Assembly: GCA_038239195.1 (NCBI GenBank)
Contig: JBBSEZ010000299.1
Span: forward strand, 1-12,507
DNA from: JBBSEZ01 sp038239195
GTDB taxonomy: Bacteria > Planctomycetota > Planctomycetia > Gemmatales > Gemmataceae
Length of the DNA stretch: 12,507 nt
Reading direction: 5' to 3'
Made by a program: the position numbers and the translations under genes. Under the pieces are notes generated by a model. The model was not told where the DNA came from, searched no databases, and saw only the letters and a list, made by a program, of their open reading frames with translations. This document shows positions 1 to 5,900 of this stretch, piece by piece. Position 1 is the first letter of the stretch; each line of letters starts with the position of its first letter.

Positions 1-1
1 G

Positions 2-73
2 CGGCAGATCGAGGAGGCGCTCGCCCAGATCAAGCGGGCCAGCGCGGTTGCCCCCGCAGCACCGCCGCCCTGA
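2..73 (+). CDS. C-terminal end of an unidentified protein (partial)
   Basis: Only the last 23 codons are in the window, read in the second frame and ending at TGA (71-73). The residues start RQIEEALAQIKRA, which looks like the end of an amphipathic helix, and finish in an Ala/Pro-rich tail (APAAPPP). The open frame has no stop and reaches the window edge, and the codons end in G/C like the other genes here. It converges on the minus-strand metalloprotease gene with only seven bases between the two stop codons. Too little is present to name a family. The evidence that it is a gene is the frame, the codon style and the tight convergent arrangement. Confidence 0.45.
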   Translation, partial: RQIEEALAQIKRASAVAPAAPPP

Positions 74-80
74 CCCGCGC

Positions 81-878
81 TTATCCTCCGCGCTGGAAGC
101 CGGGCGGCACCTCGTCGTCGGATAGCATTTTGAAGCAGCCTTCGGCGCCGTCGTAGAGGCTGGCACCGGTCTTCTGCAAAAAGCGCAGCCCGGAGCGGAA
201 AGGGGAACGCACGTCGGCACACAGGTGCCCGGCCCAGGGCGGGGCGTCCTCGCCGCGTACGTGGGCGAACAGCGCCAGGGCGTAGCCGACCACCGGCTGG
301 CTGAGGTAGCCCAGCCGTCGGATGCTCCAGCTTTCGCTCAGTCCGCTGTGCGACGCGCTTGCGCGGATGCGCGAGTTGGCGGTGAAGACGCCAAAGCCGA
401 GGTAGATGGTCGCCAGGTCGGTCAACTTCTCCTGGTCCGCATCGTGCGCGCCGATCGCCTGGCCGAGCAGGAGGTGGCCCAGTTCGTGCGCGGCGGTGGC
501 CACGAACGTGAGCGGGTCTGCCAGCACGCCCCGCGCGAGGAGGATGCGCCGCGACCAGCCCACGTCTTCGTACAGCCCCGCCGTCCCCTCGTGGTGGGAA
601 GTGTCCTCCAGAAAGGGCTGGCGATCCTCGGTGTAGAAACCCAGTTGGAGGGGGGCGGGGTCAACGCCCAGATAGCGGCAGGTGCGCGCAAACAAGGCTC
701 GTCCGTCGGCCTCGGTGCCGGCGTAGGGCTCGGGGAAGAACTCCGGGGTCGGCAGGACCACGGTCGCCGAGCGCAACCGCGGCAGGCCGAACGTCCCCGC
801 CAGCCAGCGCATGCGTTCTTCGACCCAGGCCTTGTCTGCGGGCCCGACGGGGCAAGAAGGACGGAACCAGCCGAACAT
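81..878 (-). CDS. Putative zinc metalloprotease-like protein (HELGH motif)
   Basis: A 265-residue protein of unknown specific function. Residues 130-138 read AHELGHLLL, a classic HExxH zinc-binding helix (His131, Glu132, His135). About 15 residues on comes QEKLTDLATIY, where Glu150 or Asp154 could be the third metal ligand, followed by the small-residue segment GFGVFTANS. No signal peptide or clear membrane span is visible, so a cytoplasmic location is likely. The start was chosen at 878 (MFGWF) rather than the longer frame at 902 because GGAGGA lies about seven bases upstream of this ATG on the minus strand. The next gene upstream on the same strand is the alpha/beta hydrolase, 163 bases away, so co-transcription is possible but not shown. 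Zinc binding is inferred from the motif. Peptidase activity and substrate cannot be told from sequence. Confidence 0.8.
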   Translation of the reverse strand: MFGWFRPSCPVGPADKAWVEERMRWLAGTFGLPRLRSATVVLPTPEFFPEPYAGTEADGRALFARTCRYLGVDPAPLQLGFYTEDRQPFLEDTSHHEGTAGLYEDVGWSRRILLARGVLADPLTFVATAAHELGHLLLGQAIGAHDADQEKLTDLATIYLGFGVFTANSRIRASASHSGLSESWSIRRLGYLSQPVVGYALALFAHVRGEDAPPWAGHLCADVRSPFRSGLRFLQKTGASLYDGAEGCFKMLSDDEVPPGFQRGG

Positions 879-999
879 CAACGGTCCTCCGCGGGCGGCC
901 ACGTCGCCACTTTGTCCGAGGAAGGCAGGCTACTGTATCCAGGCGCCCCGCCAACGAAAGAACGGGCGCGGCAACTCGCCCGCGCGGAGCGGTCCCGTC

Positions 1000-1019
1000 G
1001 GACAGGGGGGCGCCTGTCC
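1000..1019. repeat. Short intergenic inverted repeat (7-bp arms)
   Basis: GGACAGG (1000-1006) and CCTGTCC (1013-1019) form a perfect 7-bp stem around a 6-base loop. It lies between the stop of the hydrolase gene and the start of the metalloprotease gene, both on the minus strand. There is no T-run after it on either strand, so it is not a standard intrinsic terminator. Its right arm contains the 10-mer CGCCTGTCCT (1011-1020), which recurs at 9861-9870 in another hairpin between genes. The rest of the 879-1041 gap holds nothing else that I recognise. Confidence 0.5.
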
Positions 1020-1041
1020 TCTGCGCCCGGCCAGGCCCCCC

Positions 1042-1875
1042 TCAGTGGGCGAAGAGCTTGCGGCGCATCCGCGCGACCTCGGCGGGCGCCCACCGGGGTT
1101 GGGGCTCGCGCGCGAGGCGGGCAATCAGCTCGATGCCGGGGGCGCCGCGCACGGCGTTCCTATGGTTGGCGGCGACGGAGTAGGCGGGGGCGCCCTGGTT
1201 CTGGAGGTCGTCGGGCCACTGCGAGCGGAGCCCTACGATGCCATCGCCCCCCAGGCGCGTGGTGCCAACGACGACGGCGAACTGCACGTTGGCGGGTATG
1301 CGCTTGGCGGCGCGCATCTTCAGCATGCGCTCGCGGGCGGTCTTGCTGAGCGAGGCAAGGAAGGCGGCCTGGGTGGAGCGCGCCGCCCGAAGGCCCGCGA
1401 GGGAGCAGCCGATGTTGGGGACACACGCCTGGATGACCTTGGTGACGCCGAGGTCGGGCTCGTCCTCGACGAGCTGGCGCGCGACGAGCCCGCCGGCGCT
1501 GTGGCCGATGAGAACGATCTCGCGGTAGCCCATCTGGCGCAGGGTGCGTATCCTGCCGGCGAGGTCGGTGGCGCGGGCGATTTCCTCGACGGGGACCGTC
1601 TGGGCGTACGCGAAGGAGAAGACGTCGGCGTCCCTGGCAAGCGCCTTGACGAGGGGGCTGCCCGCCACCTGCCAGGATCGCAGCTCGGCACGGGTTGGCC
1701 TTTCCTTGCTGACGGGGGCAACGGTCAGGCCGTGGATCAGCACGACGGCGCGCTCGCGGCGGGGCGGGGCGGGCTTTCCGGGCAGGGAGAGGGGCGCCAC
1801 CGGCACCAGGCGCGCGTCCACGAGCGTCGCCGGGGCGGCCAGGAGGACGAGGATGGGGGCGAGGAGCGCGGACAT
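1042..1875 (-). CDS. Exported alpha/beta hydrolase (esterase/lipase-like)
   Basis: A 277-residue alpha/beta-hydrolase-fold protein, probably an esterase or lipase acting outside the cytoplasm. Residues 1-21 (MSALLAPILVLLAAPATLVDA) form a hydrophobic N-terminal signal or anchor. Strand and oxyanion motif VVLIHGL lie at 44-50. The nucleophile elbow is GHSAGG at 124-129, with Ser126 as nucleophile. GGDGIVGLRSQW at 209-220 probably carries the acidic residue (Asp211), and NHRN at 238-241 the catalytic His238. The triad is inferred from motif order, not from a structure. The start at 1875 is preferred over the longest frame (1947) because GGGAGG sits about six bases before it, the signal peptide begins there, and the 1947 start codon coincides with the -35 box of the gene's promoter. 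The substrate is unknown. The gene is divergent from dcd. Confidence 0.85.
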   Translation of the reverse strand: MSALLAPILVLLAAPATLVDARLVPVAPLSLPGKPAPPRRERAVVLIHGLTVAPVSKERPTRAELRSWQVAGSPLVKALARDADVFSFAYAQTVPVEEIARATDLAGRIRTLRQMGYREIVLIGHSAGGLVARQLVEDEPDLGVTKVIQACVPNIGCSLAGLRAARSTQAAFLASLSKTARERMLKMRAAKRIPANVQFAVVVGTTRLGGDGIVGLRSQWPDDLQNQGAPAYSVAANHRNAVRGAPGIELIARLAREPQPRWAPAEVARMRRKLFAH

Positions 1876-1918
1876 CGTTGGCCTCCCGCGGACGAACGGA
1901 CGCAACGCTCGATCACCC

Positions 1919-1947
1919 CTCATGGCAAGGGAGCGAGCCGTTGTCAA
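1919..1947 (-). promoter_or_regulatory. Likely sigma70-type promoter of the alpha/beta hydrolase gene
   Basis: On the minus strand TTGACA (1947 down to 1942) is a perfect -35 box. A 17-base spacer leads to CATGAG (1924 down to 1919), a weak -10. Transcription would start near 1912, leaving a short leader before the start codon at 1875. The same layout, TTGACA-17-CATAAG, occurs at 7995-8023. The -10 is poor, so the call rests on the -35 box, the spacing and the position. Confidence 0.5.
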
Positions 1948-1993
1948 GGGGAACGGGATGGGGCGCCGAGCTTGCGCCGTTCGCCCCTTCGGG

Positions 1994-2023
1994 TTGATTT
2001 TACGCGACAGGTTGGACTATGGT
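1994..2023 (+). promoter_or_regulatory. Likely sigma70-type promoter of dcd
   Basis: TTGATT (1994-1999), an 18-base spacer and TATGGT (2018-2023) match a sigma70-type promoter. The expected transcription start is near 2030, about 43 bases before the dcd start codon. The 197-base divergent gap (1876-2072) therefore holds one promoter in each direction. No operator-like palindrome stands out in it. Confidence 0.5.
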
Positions 2024-2072
2024 AGCGCCATTCTCAGTAACGGGGCCGATCTCGTTCAGGAGGGACGCAGGC

Positions 2073-2636
2073 ATGAGCGTGATGCCGGACTGGCTCATCA
2101 AGCGGGACGTCAAGATCGAGCCGTTCGCCGAGGGGACGTCGCGGCCCGGCGTGATCTCCTACGGGGTCAGCAGTTACGGGTACGACATGCGCGTGGGCCG
2201 GCACTTCAAGGTGTTCACCAACGCCCGCTGCGTCGTGGTCGATCCGAAGAACTTCGACCCCCTCTCGTTCATCGATGTCGAGGCCGACTACTGCCTCATC
2301 CCGCCCAACAGTTTCGCGCTGGCCGAGACGGTCGAGTACATCGAAGTGCCGAGAGACGTTCTGGGCGTGTGCCTCGGAAAATCCACGTATGCGCGTTGCG
2401 GCATAATAGTGAACGTAACGCCACTGGAGCCGGAGTGGCGGGGCAAGGTGACGATCGAGATTAGCAACACGACGCCGCTGCCGGCGAAGATCTACGCGGG
2501 GGAGGGGATCGCGCAGATCCTGTTCCTCAAGGCGGACGAGGTGTGCAAGACGAGTTACGGCGACAAGCGCGGCAAGTACCAGGACCAGAAGGGGCTGACG
2601 CTGCCGTTCGTGGTCGGGGACGCCCCGAAGGGCTGA
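2073..2636 (+). CDS. dcd: dCTP deaminase
   Basis: This 187-residue cytoplasmic enzyme, normally a homotrimer, deaminates dCTP to dUTP, the precursor of dUMP for thymidylate synthesis. Length fits the family (E. coli Dcd is 193). The N-terminus MPDWLIKRDVKIEPF and the segment YGYDMRVG (35-42) are typical. The active-site block GKSTYARCGIIVNV (102-115) supplies Ser104 and Arg108, matching Ser111 and Arg115 of E. coli. Glu129 in VTIEISN is the expected catalytic glutamate. The pattern VTPLEPEWRG is that of the subgroup lacking the HRIDPGW form of E. coli. Whether the enzyme also has dUTPase activity cannot be decided here. The start at 2073 is chosen because AGGAGG lies about nine bases upstream; a longer frame from 2019 begins inside the promoter. 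A strong hairpin follows the stop, then nrdJ, which acts in the same pathway. Two ATA codons and other A/T-ending codons cluster at 2403-2423. Confidence 0.96.
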   Translation: MSVMPDWLIKRDVKIEPFAEGTSRPGVISYGVSSYGYDMRVGRHFKVFTNARCVVVDPKNFDPLSFIDVEADYCLIPPNSFALAETVEYIEVPRDVLGVCLGKSTYARCGIIVNVTPLEPEWRGKVTIEISNTTPLPAKIYAGEGIAQILFLKADEVCKTSYGDKRGKYQDQKGLTLPFVVGDAPKG

Positions 2637-2666
2637 GCGAGGTGCGGACTGCCCGGGCGCCGCAGG

Positions 2667-2695
2667 CGAAAGGCCAGGCATTGCCTGGCCTTTCG
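2667..2695 (+). terminator. Intrinsic-terminator-like hairpin after dcd
   Basis: CGAAAGGCCAGGC and GCCTGGCCTTTCG form a perfect 13-bp stem with a 3-base ATT loop, 30 bases after the dcd stop. A moderately T-rich stretch follows (TCCATTCTGCC, then TTTTCTT at 2709-2715) rather than an immediate T-run. The stem bases end in AAAGG/CCTTT, so the paired T's themselves lie at the 3' foot. It probably separates dcd transcription from nrdJ. Confidence 0.75.
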
Positions 2696-2708
2696 TCCAT
2701 TCTGCCTG

Positions 2709-2737
2709 TTTTCTTGTGCAGTAGTTTCTGGTATGCT
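2709..2737 (+). promoter_or_regulatory. Possible nrdJ promoter (extended -10)
   Basis: TATGCT (2732-2737) is preceded by TGG, giving an extended -10 (TGn-TATGCT). A weak -35, TTTTCT (2709-2714), lies 17 bases upstream. It is just downstream of the dcd terminator, where an nrdJ promoter would be needed, and would give a leader of about 245 bases. The -35 is poor, so this is tentative. No NrdR-box-like palindrome was seen near it. Confidence 0.35.
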
Positions 2738-2913
2738 CGATGTTCGGTTCGGGCCGATCGCACGGAATGCTCCGGCCCCGACGAGGAGGGCGAGCCTGTC
2801 GGATGGAGGCGATGGCGCGGGCCGGCCCTCGAAAAGTTAAGTGCGGGGGGCATTGCGTCTGCTCCTCGCGGGGTGGGCAGAGCGCAGAATACAAAGCCGA
2901 CTTTCTGTAATGA

Positions 2914-2960
2914 GGGGCCGGACGATGCCAGCAGGTCTGGCCCCGAGCGGCGTTCGCCGC
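2914..2960 (+). promoter_or_regulatory. Two adjacent hairpins in the nrdJ leader
   Basis: GGGGCCGGA (2914-2922) pairs with TCTGGCCCC (2936-2944) over nine base pairs including one G-U pair in the plus-strand RNA. GCGGCG (2947-2952) pairs with CGCCGC (2955-2960) around TT immediately afterwards. They end 26 bases before the nrdJ start codon, which has only a weak ribosome-binding site (GAAG about seven bases away). The structure could affect translation of nrdJ, but that is inference. No cobalamin-riboswitch B12 box was recognised in 2638-2986, and nothing else in that 350-base gap looks like a gene. Confidence 0.35.
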
Positions 2961-2986
2961 CGGGCCCTTGAAGCTGTGAAGTTACC

Positions 2987-5900
2987 ATGCAGATCCCACG
3001 CCGGTACACCGCCGCAGGCCGCGACCCGTTCGCGGCCTTCTCCTTCGCGCCGCGGACCTCGCGCATCGCCAACCCGGACGGGTCGGTCGTCTTCGAGATG
3101 AAGGACCTGCTCGTGCCGGACCACTGGTCGCAGGTGGCCGTGGACGTGCTGGCGCAGAAGTACTTCCGCAAGGCGGGCCTCCCGGCGAAGTCGGAGCGCG
3201 TGCCCGAGGAAGGCGTGCCCGAGTGGGCGCAGCGGAGCGTGCCGGCCGAGGGCGACAAGCGCAAGGGGCACGAGACCGACGCGCGGCAGGTGTTTCGGCG
3301 CCTGGCGGGGTGCTGGACGTACTGGGGGCTGAAAGGCGGTTACTTCTCGTCGGAGGCCGATGCGCTCGCCTTCCACGACGAGATCTGCCACATGCTGGCG
3401 GCGCAGATGGCGGCGCCGAACTCTCCGCAGTGGTTCAACACGGGGCTGCACTGGGCGTATGGGATCGACGGGCCGGCGCAGGGGCACTACCGGGTCGATC
3501 CGGCGACGAAGATGGTGGTGCGCTCCACATCAGCATATGAGCATCCAGCCCCACACGCGTGCTTCATCCAGGCCGTGCAGGACGACCTGGTGAACGACGG
3601 CGGCATCATGGACCTGTGGGTGCGCGAGGCGCGCATCTTTAAATACGGCAGCGGTACTGGCGCTAACTTCTCCTCCCTGCGCGGCGAAGGCGAGCCTCTC
3701 TCCGGCGGGGGCAAGTCCAGCGGGCTGATGAGCTTCCTCAAGATCGGCGACCGCGCCGCCGGGGCCATCAAGTCGGGCGGGACTACGCGAAGAGCAGCGA
3801 AGATGGTGGTTTTGGATCTCGATCATCCGGATATCGAGGAGTTCGTCAACTGGAAGGTCGTCGAGGAGGACAAGGTCGCGGCGATGGTCCTCGGCTCGCG
3901 CACGCTGAACCGGCACCTCAACGCCGTGATGAAGGCCGCCCGGGGCTGGCCCAACGCCGAGGAACGACTCGACCGCACGCGCAACCTCGACCTGCGCAAG
4001 GCCATCGTCGAGGCGCGGGCAGCCCTGGTGCCGACCAACTACGTGGAGCGCGTGCTGCAACTCGCGGCGCAGGGTTTCGCGGCGCTCAAGATCGAGGAGT
4101 ACGACACCAACTGGGACTCGAAGGCCTACTACACGGTCTCGGGGCAGAACAGCAACAACTCGGTGCGCATCGACAACGCCTTCATGATGGCGGTGATCGA
4201 CGACGGCAACTGGGAGCTCTACTGGCGCACCGAGAAGGAAAAGGCGCGCGCCGAGGGGCGGGCGCCGAGGCCAAAGCGGACGCTGCGGGCCCGCGATCTC
4301 TGGGACAAGATCGCCTACGCCGCGTGGGCGTGCGCCGACCCCGGGATGCAGTTCGACACGACCGTCAACGAATGGCATACGTGCCCGGCGGATGGGAGGA
4401 TCAACGCGTCGAACCCGTGCTGCGTCACCGGAGATACGCTCATTGCCGTGGCGGACGGGCGGAACGCCGTCCCCATCGGCGAGCTCGTCGGCCAGACCGT
4501 CAACGTGTACGCCTGGGACCATCAGGCGAAGAAGACCGTCATCGCGCCGATGTACAACATCAGCGCCAAGCGGCGCGGCGTTGCGGTGTACCGGGTGACG
4601 CTCGACGACGGCTCGTCGTTCCGCGCGACCGACGATCATCTGATCATGCTCCGCGACGGCACCTACCGGCAGGTCAAGGACCTGTTGGTCGGCGATGCCC
4701 TCAACCCGTTCCACTCGCAGGTGCGCCAGCCGAAGGACGTCCGCACGCCGCGCCGCTTCGTCCACACGGGGCGCGGTTGGAAGGTGCAATATCGCTGGGC
4801 CTGGGAGGCTGAACACGGCCCGGTCCCGGATGGCCACCACATCCACCACCGCGACTTCAACAGCCTGAACGACCGCCTCGACAACCTGGAGTTGATGCCC
4901 GAGCTCGAACACGAGGCGCTGCACCGGGAACAGATGCTCGGCGACAACAACCCCGCGCGCCGCTGCATGACCGATGCGTGGCGCGCCCACCTCTCCGAGG
5001 CCACGCGCGGGGAGAAAAACCCCCATTTCGGTATCGCGCAAACGCCGGAAGCTCGCGAGAAGATGCGCGAGGCGTCGGCCCAGCGCTGGGCCGACGCGGA
5101 ACAACATGCCCTCGCTTCGGCCCGGGCGGAGGCGTGGATGGCTCAGGCGAAGGCCGAGGGGCGCCGCGTCGGGCGCAAGCCTGGCCCGACCTTCGAGCGC
5201 TGCTGCCCGGCCTGCCGGCAGAACTTTGCCACTCGCCGCGCCGGGCAACTGTTCTGCTCGCGTGCGTGCCGTTCGAGCCCCCTCGCCCTGGCGATGATCG
5301 GCGCCAAGGGGGGCGCAGCGCGCCGGGGCCACTCTCCCTCTCCCGAACACCGGGAGAAGTTACGTGCGGCGGGCGTGGCCGTCGCTCAGCCAGAACAGAA
5401 GCGGCGGGCGGCCGGGGAAAGCCTGCGCGCTCGGTGCCTGAAAGCTGCCCGGTTGCTCCTCGATGCCGGTTCCCCGGTGACGCTCGACGGGTGGGAGGGA
5501 CTGCGCGAGACCGCACGGGCCTTCGGAGCGCGCCACGTTCCGCACGTCGCGTCCATGCGGCGGTTCTTTTCCTCCGACGCCGAACTGCGCGAGCAGGCCG
5601 CCCTCTACAACCACAAGGTGGTGTCCGTCGTCTACGATGGCGTCGAGGACGTCTACGACGGCACGGTGGATCGGCATCACAACTTCGGCATCATCACCAG
5701 CCAGACAACCTCGCCCCTCAAGAAGGGCGCGGTCGATTACTCGGGCTGTTTCATCCATAACAGCGAATACATGTTCCTCGACGATACCGCGTGCAATCTC
5801 GCTTCCCTCAACCTGCTCGAGTTCTACGACAACGCCGCCAGCCGCTTCGACGTCGATTCGTTCCGCCACGCCACGCGCCTGTGGACGCTCGTGCTCGAAA

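Noticed and set aside
811..2025. Plus-strand open frame opposite the hydrolase gene
   Set aside because: The opposite strand encodes a protein with a signal peptide, GHSAG and a matching promoter; the plus-strand product is Gly/Asp-rich without motifs.
2638..2986. Cobalamin riboswitch before nrdJ
   Set aside because: A B12-linked gene makes it plausible, but I could not find the conserved B12 box (AGYCMGGAGACCTGCC-like), and class II reductases are not expected to be switched off by their own cofactor.
3530..5350. Long open frame on the minus strand opposite the first half of nrdJ
   Set aside because: It lies opposite a clearly conserved reductase/intein frame, its product has low-complexity Arg/Val/His-rich composition with no family motif, and such frames are common opposite GC-rich genes.
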